64,000 bases of DNA, taken from Phoronis australis. Its lineage: Eukaryota; Phoronida; Phoronidae. The notes under the pieces are model-generated. The model was given only the letters and a program-made list of their open reading frames with translations. It did no database searches and was not told the origin of the DNA. The DNA lies in contig NMRA01000612.1 of NCBI GenBank assembly GCA_002633005.1, positions 178,812 through 242,811 of the forward strand, given 5' to 3'. Every line of letters starts with the position of its first letter. The first letter of the stretch is position 1. The position numbers were made by a program, and so were the translations under genes. This document shows, piece after piece, positions 25,099 to 37,500 of the stretch.

Positions 25099-25582
25099 AT
25101 GTACAAGTCTGGGAAAGGGTCGAGCAAAGGCGGAAAATATGGCACTGTTAAACTGTTCAAAGTACCAACGCCTTTCGCAAGCTCAGCAAGGAACTTCAGG
25201 AGTAAAAATGTGCCGCGTCTACTCATGACGTTAGGATTTATAGCATTAGTTATAGTTAGTCTTACACAAATGATACGTATGCGTTCTCGAAAGTTCACCA
25301 ACGCAAAAATTTCGAGCCACTTCGGACGCCTTTCTAACAGCAGGACAGCGGAACTAAGGGCCATGGATAGGCGTCTGAGAGATCTGCGTGTTCAGGATGT
25401 TCCATCCATTGAAATGAATCGTCGTCAAATACTGAACTCGGTCAACGTGGAAAGGTTCAAGTGGTTAATAGCTGGAGCACCCAGCCAAAGAATCGACAAT
25501 TCTAGTACACAGCAAGCATGGAGTCATTTAAGCACGAGTGAAAACGTCACCGATTTCTGCCCTCCTGTTCCACCAGATCTGC
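25099..25582 (+). CDS. B4GALT exon 1 (cytoplasmic tail, membrane anchor, stem)
   Basis: It encodes MYKSGKGSSKGGKYGTVKLF, the anchor LLMTLGFIALVIVSLTQM and a long polar stem with possible N-glycosylation sites (NSS, NVT), ending at FCPPVPPDL plus one base. The donor is GTGAGT at 25583. FCPPVPP corresponds to the CP..PP motif that opens the catalytic domain. Confidence 0.88.
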
Positions 25583-28500
25583 GTGAGTATATTCTATATG
25601 ATGCCAATGGTAGACTCATAAAAGTAAAATAGTTTTTGGCATTTTGATGTTACTGATTCCAATTGCTGTTTGGGACTAAAAGTGCTTATCATTCGGCAGG
25701 CATATTGTGACGATATAAACCCTGAGACAGTAAACTGGGACAAGACGAAGTGAATCAAAAAGCTAGGAAACGAACTGGCTAAAAAATCTGTTATTTGTTT
25801 CATTTTCGCAATGCTGCCTTCACTCTATAGCGTAGGTAAATCACTCAAGTTGTTTACATATAGAGTCGATAATGGCAATTAGCCTGAATGGACACAGAGC
25901 TGCTGTACGTGAACTTGGAATCCTGCTTAATCTCAAGATCGCGTATGCGTAAACTTGGAATTGAATATTCTGCCCTCATCATCACCCATTTTCTCCTTTA
26001 GCCTTTCTAACTTGTCTCAATGAATCGGAGGAATATGTGAATGGTTAAATCAATTATTGTTTGATGAATAAGATCGCCAATAGTTGGAGAACGGGTTAAA
26101 ATTAACGTTATTTTATGAACATGCAATTTGATTTAGTGCAATGCAAATTTTTATCAACGTGAATGTGATTATTTGAGTGAACTCATAAAGTTTCCTCGTG
26201 TATTTCAAGTTCACGCGTACGCGCTCTTGAGATTAAGCAAGATTTCAAGTTCATGCACAGCAGAGCCACTTCAAATCAGAAGAGGATAAAACGGTCTCGA
26301 ACACCATCTGTCACTGAAAGCAGGCTTGGTTTTGTAAATTGATCAGTTACGATAATTACTAGTACCGGTAGCTGAAATTGGCGGGAAACAGGATGTGGGT
26401 TCTAATACACGTTTGACATCATAGGCGGATTTGGGGGGCAGCCCCCCCCCCCCCCATTGGCTGCCGTAAGCAAAAATGGAACAGCAACAGCGTGAAGCGC
26501 GAGGAAATATTGAGTAAGTAACCAGGACGCGGAGAAGGGGATGCCCCCAGATCGCGGCGTTCCCGTTTTTTCTTTTATTTTTTTTACCCGTTTTTTATTT
26601 TTTTATTTTATTCCACCGGTTGGTTTTCCGAATAGATGGTTCACACACCCGGCTCCCGCAACTTCGGGCTCTAGCTACACATTCAATCGCACTTTGCCCG
26701 ATTACCCGAGACAACATGTTGCCCCTCCCCCCCTATCGTATCCTAGGTACGCCACTGGACATGAAAAAGGCTGTCCGTCAGCGAAGCTCCATTTCCAGAG
26801 ATAAAAGGCGTATCGTTTAGACAAATAAAGACGATAGAATGATCCGCACTCCTAATTAAGCCCGTCGAGTAAAAAGGTATAGATAAAGCTAAAATCAATC
26901 ATTACCATTTGGAATATAAACATCGTGGAAGTATCCGAAATCAGTTGTAAGAGGCTGTGTAGATTGATAGGAATGTAGATATGTATACTGGTGTAATAGT
27001 GAGTAAAACTGGTATAAACGTGACGGTCAAAAACGTACGCTATCCGGACGAAAGAATACGAAGACACGAACAGTGCTGGATGGCGATGTCATCCGTATTA
27101 CCTACGATGGCATTAGTTATATGTGGACCCTGAGCTGTTGGTGCTTTAAGAAGGTTTTCGTGAGTAGATTCACCTGACAATCTCATATAAGTTTTCACGC
27201 TTTCCACCGGCCTCCAGTCATTCATTGGTGTACTTTTCACATAAACTTTTAAAGAATCTCACTGCCACTTAGTGGCAGAATACGAAACTACCGTGTGATA
27301 ACCGTGATTTGCCTTGACCATTTTGATCTTTTTCTAAACTTAAAGATGCCATGTCTCATTAAAACCTTGAATATTCAAATTTGTATCAAGCGCCACCTAG
27401 TGTGACTTGCTGAAGAAGTGCGTGTACAAGTATAATCAGGAAAGGAATAATAAATGCAAGAAAAGAGTCCATCCGAGATTTCAGAAATTCAGGATTCACG
27501 CGCCAAGAATTCAAGACTCAACAAGGGTGTGCTGTCAAAATGGCGACACTTCCGTATCCTAGTAGCACAGGTCAGCCTCCCGTTCAGTAACGCTAGGACC
27601 TAGCTTAAAAGCAAGACTTTGCGAGATTGCGCGAGATATTGCCGTGTATTTTAAATTAGAGCACGTGACCTTGACTAGCTTTTGGCTAGGTCCTAGCGTA
27701 GGTCCTAGCGTCTACTGAACGCACGCCAGATTTCTGGACTCAGTTTACTCAAAACAACTTGAAGGAACTAATGAATACCATTTGTGGCAATCACTTCCCA
27801 TTTAGTCAACAAAACTGTCGTTAACCACAATCCACTCCATTTTATTCATTTTGGGGGGGGAGCTTCAAGGGCCCGTAACTTGGTTTTAGACCCCGAGTGA
27901 GCGGATAAAGGTGCAGACTTTGAGCGCCTTAAAGGAGAATGCCACCCGATTTAATTAGTCTTTTTTACCGTCTTAATCGGTCTATATCCACATCGTCTCG
28001 CATGCGGTCGACCCTACCTTGCCGAGAGGTGTCGCGTTAACCTGTGAGGAAGATGAGAAACGACGCAGCGACGTCAGTGGTTCATTTGCAGAGTGAATGC
28101 CGCTGTTTTGCGGTGCATCGTTCCTGCTTGCTCGAACTATGCAGCTGCGAGGAAGGTGGGTACATCGTTTTTTCGACTTCCTCGAGAGCCGAAATGCTGA
28201 GGAAAGTGGCTCGCGATAGTGAAGAATGAAAAGTACGCTGTTAATAGCATTTGAGGCCGTGAAACATCCCCGTGTCTGTGGCCGGCAGTCATCGACAGCG
28301 AGTCTGACGAATACCGACTTACCAAAGAACTATCCATACGTTCCGTTGTCTGTGCATGTACTTCACGGCGCCTCTCTAGTATTTCGTGATCACTGTATTC
28401 CGGTTCTAACTGATAGCCTGTGGGTCTGCGAAGTCTTCGTCGGATGAACTCTCGTCTAGAAGACGGGATTCTGTTGACGTTGTGCGTTCTGTTTCATAAT

Positions 28501-31500
28501 GAAATATTCCCGCCCTAACCAATGCTTATATAAAACTGAAACATTGAAAGTCTGTCTCATTAGATACAATTTGTAATGCCTTTTGAGTATTCGTGAGTGC
28601 AACTGTTTTGAGAAGACAGCAATGAATAAACCGTTGCGTTACCGGCTTCAGATGCAATAAAGATAATTGATCGGGACCGAGGCCGTGTGAGCGCATGCTA
28701 ATTCAGTGTTTGCTGACAGAATCTGTTGGTTACAGTATGGTTTGTATTGTCGATACCTGGCACTATGAACCCTATTCTGTAGTACAGGACAAATATGTTT
28801 GATATTTTCTGTCATATCTATTGAAAGTGATGAACAAAGTTGGACATAAATTTCATGTAAATCCCTAAGATTGGTAGTCTTATTTCACTGCAGTTAGGAC
28901 ACCATGACTGATCATTGTGGTACATCTCGACAAATAAAAATATTTTCTTGACATTTACAGATTGGGAGCACTTGTCCTCAATAATCTTAAACGACATTTA
29001 TAGTAAATGTGAGCACACAGTGATCTAGTAATTGTGCATGTCTACCCTGGCCCAGTCAAGCCACGAAGATTAAATTCTTGCAACAAATCATTTACAAGTT
29101 TGACTTTAGAACCAATGCAAGAATAGATTACAACAAGGGCATAGAGCATTATCAACAACAGCTTCACCTCTCCTCGTGCAGATGTAACATTATACATTTC
29201 AGTGCGCTCTTTCCATTAAGAATACGCGATTTGTTATCCCTAATATACTCAATCATAAGCGTCAACATAATTTTTGACTTGGTTATCAATAGCAGTCATG
29301 TAACTCACTCGCCTACACAAGGAATAATATCAGGTATGTTGCCGTCAAATCACCAGCTGCAAAAAGCTAACCAACTTCGACAGAGCTGAGATGTTAGGCT
29401 AACGTGTCAGTAGGTCTAATATTATTATCCCATGAGGAATTTTACTCGGGCATGCAACACTCAACTATTATAATTACATAATCATTACACTTACTTCTAA
29501 ACTCGATTCCATGACCCCCTCGAAACTTTTATTGATAAAAGACATATCAAAAGTTTGAAGAACAAAGTATCATTAACTTATAACTCAGCACCTCCATACA
29601 CAGTATTTTGGTCCTTTTGCTTGTTTTTGGAACGATTGAGACCAAAACATATATAATTTTCACATACAACTAAATATTTCGTCTCCCTCGAGAGGCAGAT
29701 TGTATCTGGGTTAAGCTGCTTTTTACACCTCAAGAGTCACACAAAGCTTGGCAGTTCAATCGCTGGCATTCCAGTGTAAAGTGTTAGGTAGATCTCTGTA
29801 ACTTAACTTGGTGGTATTTCGTAATGGTGAGAAAAACTCGTCGCCGGTTTCTCTTAGTCAACGAATCAACACTAATTGGTTCTCGATGACGAACCAAATA
29901 TCTTAACCGGGTCAACCAGCTTGGTCGGAAGTTGTTATCAGATGGCTGCAGGATGAAGATATCAAATGCACTGTGTAACCTGACTGATAGAATGTCCTAC
30001 GCCCGCCTTTGATTCTGCCGCTGCCTGTGGTATGAAACTCCAAACGGTTCTTAAACGAGTACATTCCTACGCGTTGAAATGTGCTTAATCTACGCGTACT
30101 TTTGCTTAATCAACTCAATTACACGCTTACAGTGCGATTCAGATGCTTTTACTCGTCCCATCCTAACCACCATATGGTAAAAATATCCAGTCTCCCTGAC
30201 ATGGTGTTGCCTAGGCATAGTTAATCATGATTAAGGGAGTTGACCGTTTGCAACCCTTGAGCATTTTTAAAATATGTAAAGTAAGGCCGCCACTACGCAA
30301 AATTCTATTTTTGCTTATAATTTCTTTACCAAGCAATGCAGGCAGATAATTTTGACGTTTTACTCATGTTTTCATGGTCAACGAATATAATAGTGCACGT
30401 TTTTTGGTGAATATTATTGCCAATTTGCATAATTTATGCAAATTAAGGCCGTCATTATGCAAAATTCTATTTTTGCTTATAATTTCTTTACCAAGCAATG
30501 CAGATAATTTTGACGTTTTACTCATGTTTCCATGGTCAACAAATTTAATATTGCAAGTTTTAGGTGAATACATTATCAATTTGCCTAATTTATGCAAATT
30601 AAGACCGCCATTATGCAAAATTCTATTTTTGCTTATAATTTCCTTACCAAGCACTGCAGGCAGGTTATTTTGATGCTTTCACCCATGTTTCCATGGTCAA
30701 CGAATTTAATAGTAAAAAGTTTTGGGTGGATACATCGTCAATTTGCATAATTTATGCAAATTAAGACCGCCATTATTCAAAATTTTACTTGTTCTAATAG
30801 CTATGGTACCAATCATCACAGGTGAATTATGATATTTGCACTAATGTTTCTATGGTCAATTAATTTAATGAAATCAGTTTGCATGTTGCTGCATGATAAA
30901 TTTGCATAATTAATGCAAATTAAGGCCAGCATTATTCAAAATTATATTTTGCTTAAAACGCCCTTACCAAGCACTTCAGACAGGTTAAATTAATGTTTTC
31001 ACCTATACTTCCATGGTCAGTGAATAAAAGACAGTCTCTGTAGTAGTAGAAAGTTGTCTGACAATTTTCACTGCCTGTCGCAGAAAAAGGCGTTAAGTCT
31101 GAAATATATGGAACGTAGTCTGCAGTGAGAATAGTGTACAAAAGTCGAGTTGAAGCTCCCGTGGCTTGGTCATGATTACTGGTTGGTACCGAGGGACTCA
31201 AATGAAAAGAAAATTCATTAGTTGACTGAAATTTGATTCCCTCGGAAATGAGCTCATGTACCGGGCATTCAAGATCGCTACAATACAGTAGGCTAGCCAT
31301 GAGTCGGATTCTTTCCAGCGTTGCTGCCTACACCACTATGAAAATAAAACTGTCTTGCTTTTTTGAAATTTGTTTTTGAAATTTGTTTCTGGTTGATGTT
31401 GAACAAAGCGAAACTTTTCTAAGTGTCATCTCGAAGATAAAGCTGGTATTTTTAGTTGTTGTCATTGTGAAGTTATCCTTGACTTCGTATTCGAAATTAT

Positions 31501-34500
31501 TTTTGCCAAGCGGCGTTTTTCTCTGCTCGAGCATGTTTATGGTTCGCGCTGATCAATGTTTAGTCTAAGTTCGTACTTGGTGACCCATAGGTTGGGCTGC
31601 AAACCAGAATAAGAAGTCGAGATTTAGAGTAAAAGTCGAAATTTCAGATGCGAACCTGAAAACTTGTCACATAGCGTTAATGCGAATCCAGTGAAAGTCC
31701 GGATTTCTTGGATCCTCGTAGCCACATATTCAGTTCATTGAAAAGTACTAGAAAGCGAACAATCAAAGATAATTTCGAGTTCCATGTTGATTACAAATAT
31801 TATTCTCCGGTCCAAGTAAACTGTTTTCTACCTCGCTGTGTCGACTCGGCCAAATCTGCCTATCCGACTACTCGAGTTTATAAACGCCCGACTTTTTTAA
31901 GCCCTAGCCTATTACAGAGAATGTATTCAAGATTGAAGCAGCGAAGAGTGGCCAAGCTAGACCAAGTGACTCAAGTGTTGCCCAAATGTCAGGACGCACT
32001 CTCAGCCGACAATGCCAACAATTACAGCCTAAGTAGAGTACACAAATTCACAACTAACTAAACATTCTGCGAAGGGTTACAATAGGGTCTTACTTCTGTT
32101 CTTGATACTCCTCTGACCACATTCGAGGCTGTTTTGTGACCAATTCCAAATTTAAGCAGGTCATGTGACTTCAGTTTAAAAACATTTATCTCAATTTTTG
32201 GGTCGGTTCTTTTTGTGAATGCAGGTCACAGAAAACATGCTTATGGGTGTTAGGACGAAAATGGTTGACTTTCTAATAGCGAATGCTGAAAAATAATATT
32301 TTCAGCAATGAAATTAATATTTTTATAACTGCTATGCTAAACTTTATTTGCCAAAATGGGACTTTTGATTTAGCAAATGTTATAAAACTATTCTGAGCTT
32401 GGTCTTTACCGAGATTAGAAAGGATTACTGGGCTCGGAAAGGTCACCGGGTCAAGTTAAGAAATGATTTCCAAGGGTAGCAACTGGAAGGCCAAGGTGAA
32501 GGTGGCACGACGGAATATGACGCCCTGTTCAATGCAAAACTGGCGCGGTCGCAACTCATTTCTTTTCTAGGCCTGTGCCTGCCGCCCTGATCCTGCAAAT
32601 TGCCCCCAGGTTCCCACCCACTGTCACTGTTCACTGTCCGTGTAAACTGCCCTGGTGGTAAGAGCACACCACTGATCATGCAATCTTCATCCTGCACACT
32701 GCACACTTCGTAATATACTGCAACTTTAAAGGACATTTTTCATTATGGACAGAACAATAATAAACTATAGACAAACGGTGTTCTATGACTATGTTTTCTC
32801 TGCAGTCTATTTAAATGCGAGTTACGACTCTTATGAAGCTGGTCAACACACGTGACTTTCCACGTAAAGAAGCCTATACAGTCAGGAACTTGAATGTATT
32901 TTCAGCTTGGCTCGAAGCCGACTGCGCACCGGAGGTCGTAATGAGGCTCATACCACCTTCCTTAAGGAAAACAAACCTTTGATTTAGACGTCCCACCGTT
33001 TTGAAGTTTGTCTCAAATTGTCCATTAGTCAAATTATATTATAACGTGGTTACATTTTTAAGTCAATTTTTCATTTTTAACAAACTTAAAGTATATTCAT
33101 GGCACAGACACCCCTTAGTCCATTTAAACGAAACCTTTAAATGAGAACTTGCACAACTATCTCAGGATCAAAACTATGCTTTGTCTTCGTTTTCCGCGGC
33201 ATCTTTCTATGCTATAGACATAAAATAACAAGCTTGCAAACTGAAGGAAACGTCAATATACGGCTGGGTCAGGGACCATGCAGGAATTGACTGCAATGCA
33301 AATGCAAATCCACTCGCAAAGATAGGAGCAAGCGTTCTGCATTGTGTTCATGAACCTTCTATCCCTGTATCCTACGGATGCTGCCGGATGAGTATGGGCT
33401 CATGTGGTAATTGACGGCAATGAGAATGCAGACAGACTCGCAAAGATAGGACCAAGCGTTCTGCATTGTGTGCCTGAACCTGCTATCCAGCTTCCCGTTC
33501 AGTAACGCTAGGACCTCGCTAAAAAGCAAGACTTTGCGAAATTACGCGAGATATTGCCGTGTATTTTTCGAATGAGAACACCTGACTTTGACTAGATTTT
33601 AGCTAGGACCAAGCGTAGGTCCTAGCGTCAAGTGAACGCACGCCCGGTATCCTACAGATGCTGTCGGATGAGTGTGCGCAATTTTGTACATAACCAGTCA
33701 GCAACCCAGTGGGCATCGTTTAACTCCTGCAGAGAAACCAAAGAGAATTTTCCCAACGTGATAAAACCACAAGGTTCAAAAAAAAAAAACTTCAGGGATT
33801 TGATAGGTTGGGCATAAGACACGTCATTCAAATTTTCACGGGGCCCTAGCCCGACACATACACATCACTGAGCATATGGGGAGCCCAGTTCGTCCCGAGT
33901 GTGGTACTGACGTTGGAACTCCTAACACCTGGTAGAGTCTTACCCAGCTTTGTGTAGGCTGTGGAGTAACCTACTGACCAATTGACATGATTGAAACTGA
34001 GAGAGGTAATGGGAGGTAAATTCAACCGTGGCCCCGCAAACTATTTTGCGTCGCCAAGATAATCCTGCGGGGGTTGTTATTTAAACTTTTCAAGAATACA
34101 TTAATTCACCCAGTGTTAGTGGAGCCGGGTTGAAAATTGTATCGTCTCAACGTAGACAATTCCAATGCCTTCCACTACATTTGCAGCAGTATTTTGTGGG
34201 AAAATAAAAAAAAAATGTCAGCACTAAGACGTTAAATTGTATTCATCGAGATGTCAAGTCAGAAGTGATTCGTAAAAATGGCTGATCAGAATAGTTTTAC
34301 AGATTCAACTCCTTGATAGACACTGCCGAAACGTACTAAGTGGTGAGATTTTTTATTTATATTGCAGAGGGGAATATTTTCGTGGACAGTAAGCATTCTC
34401 ACAACTTCCGTATGTCAGACGTCATTACATTGAACCCGAATGTCAAGCTTGGAGGAATGTTCCAACCACGTGGATGCATTGCACGCCATCGGGTGGCCAT

Positions 34501-37500
34501 TATCATTCCATATAGGGACCGTCAAGATCATTTAGTGCAGTTGCTAGCTCATCTTCACCCAATACTTCAAAGGCAACAACTAGATTACAGAATATTTGTA
34601 TCAGAACAGGTAAGACTATAATAATGAACATGACATGTTTGTCCTGTTAACACAGAAGGCAATTCTTGTTTTTGGTGACGAAATAAAATGCTAAGAAACT
34701 AAGTGAGGCATCATTAGTCATACACATGGGATAAAATTTAGACAGCACGCATTCATTATTTGCAATGAGGGATGTCAGTGTTTTTGTTTCGGAGCTGGTC
34801 ATGGTTTCAAGAATTATTGATGAAGATGTGTATTAGATATAACCTTGGAGTTTCGTATTTTTTCAATGTTAGGCCTATCTAAAACACCACCCTAAGATCG
34901 GTTAAAACGATACAAACAAGACATTCTCTTTCACTCTTGACTTCAATGCTTTGTTTAGTCTGAATCCACCTTGCCAATACTTCACAACCTTGATCCCAAG
35001 AGTTCTTAAGTTCCCAAATCGGGCAAGTTTTGTCCATTAGCAGTTATTGTTCCAGGGTTCACTAATGCAATATCGCGTTCATTATTTGTAGTATGGATCG
35101 AGCAGTTTCAATAAAGGGATATTAATGAACACAGCGTTCAAAGAAGCACTCTCTGTGAAGACATATGATTGTTTTATCTTCCACGACGTCGATCTAGTGC
35201 CAGAAAATGACAACAACATGTACACTTGTCCGCCGTTTCCAAGACACATGTCGGTGGCCATAGACAAGCATAATTACAAGTAAGAGCTCTCGTTACAATT
35301 TACTGTGATTTATGATTATGAAGAAGATGGACGAATTTTCTGTTGCGTTCAGGTGAGAATTTGTTATCAGAGGGCAGGGGTGGTTGATCAGAAAGCAGGT
35401 CATCCGCTTGAAACTAACGTTCACAAAGGCGTCCTATCCACCGTATTACGAATAATTACGTTAATGTCGGTGGCGGATTTAGGGGGGGCATATGCCCCCC
35501 TAAAATTCTTCCATATTCCATTTGGCACTTCTTTATGCGAATGTCTGGCCTGCTCTTCCCCCCTTCCCCAACTCAAAATCCTGGATCCGCCCCTGAATGT
35601 GCAAAATGGCAGTACTTTAGCATTATAGTTGTTGCCATTTATCACGACATTGGAATGTAGGCTTCCCATGGTAAGTAGGCAAACCTGTCGTCTGATGTGG
35701 GGTCGAACGTAAGAGAGAAGATCGGACGTTTGACGAGCGTTCACATATGATTTTTTTTCAGACAGCGAATTAGATGTACGCTTTGCGTTATGATCAGATA
35801 GCGTGTGAACGCTGTATGCTGCGTGACATGCGGAATTTTGATGAGAAGGCAGATAGGAAATCTTACCTTAAGTAAGATCAGATGTTTAAAGCAAGCGTTC
35901 ACAAGGTCATAACTGAAGATGTTGAACTTAGGCAGACTGGGCGTCTGATTTGATGACAGTTGTGGTGTCTTTCCAGTTATAAGCATAACATTAATATGTA
36001 AAATGTTAACATTCTGGCCTGAGCCAGCTAACCACAGAAATCACGTCTCACGTTAAGAAGGCTGACCTGCAGTCTAATTACGGGGCGTACAATAAGGAGG
36101 CCGGTAAGACTTCTGACGACCGTCCATATGTAAAATGTTACGTATGAAGGCTCGTCAAGCGTCTCATTTGCCTTGTGAGAGGATGGTATGTGAACTTTGC
36201 ATTGGCCTCAGTTATGTATTCCGAATATAAAGGTGTAACCAAATAAGGTAAATGAGGAGGGATACAAAATGTGTTATATCAACTATTTCCACCAACAAAC
36301 ATAATTCATATCACGTTTGGGATGGTACCGCAACCTAATTTATAGAATGAAATCTCCATTGGCAGTCAATTGACGTTTGATATTGTTTCTCACAAAGTTA
36401 TATCTTCTAGGCTGATGTACAATGAACTGGTGGGTGGTGTTCTCAATATTCCACGCGAGGCTTTCTTCGCTGTCAATGGCTACTCTAATCTTTACTGGGG
36501 ATGGGGAGCAGAGGATGATGACATGTTTTACCGGTCAGTATACCCAGGGACATGAGTGAGGGTTGCGTACTGTAGACGAGATAGCCTCGCGAAAAACCAA
36601 GATAGTGCAATACCTCGCACCACCACGTGAGTAAAAAGCGAGTATTTCACGAGTATGATGCTGCGGAACATTTACTATAGTGTACTCTAGCTCTCGCTGG
36701 TTCCCTGCGTGTCGCTATGTGACAGAGAACACACGCGTGATCTCTTTACGCAGGGAACCAGCGAGACTCCAGCAAGTGGCGGCCACTGAAGTGATTGGTC
36801 GGTGAGGTTGAGTCTTTGAGATATTAAATTGTAGAACAGAATTCACTGTTTCCGTTATATATGCGAAAATTTCTAGTGGTAATTAGTGCTTCGCTAATGT
36901 CTCGAATCTACAGAACGCAGCCCCGATATTCGCCAGCGAAAGCTACGTAATGAGGTCACGTGATTCGAAAAGTTAATCTAAGCTCGCAGTGACGGAACGT
37001 TTATCAAGAGAGCCTAATATATCTCTAGCAAAAACTGTAGACATCTGCAAGACTGCTGAGTAAAAAAGAACCAGGTTTCAGCCTTGTAGAGTGACAATCC
37101 ATGGTGCCACTGCAGCAGTTGTACACCGACGAAGTGGACACACGCAAGGCATGGAAAAAGCACCCGCCAGGAAACAAACCCGCGACGGGGTCCCAGCAGC
37201 CGTGTACTAGTACTAGAAATTTGCGTCATCATTTGGCAAATAATTAGAGACAATGGTGTTGTAGTTAATGGTGTGGACGATTTATTTAATACTGACCAAG
37301 GTGTTAAACGGAATACGCATCCACTTTCTGTGAACTTGACACATCACTGCTTACCAAATGATCTTACCGCCTTTGGTGGATTCAAAGTGAAGCCATTTGC
37401 CAAAAGTGCTTGTGGATGTGTCTGCACCAATATCCGATATCAAGATTCATGACGTACCATTTTTGTAACTGATAGTAATGACAGTTGAGTGAATTATCAT

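Noticed and set aside
30262-31018. CRISPR-like array with palindromic repeats
   Set aside because: The whole ~160-base period is repeated, including the supposed spacers, so it is a satellite.
31708-32061. 118-codon open frame in B4GALT intron 1
   Set aside because: It opens with TTG, has no recognised motif and no splice support; treated as chance.
32443-32736. 97-residue ATG-started frame on the minus strand
   Set aside because: Composition looks protein-like but no domain or conserved motif is visible; not enough to call a gene.
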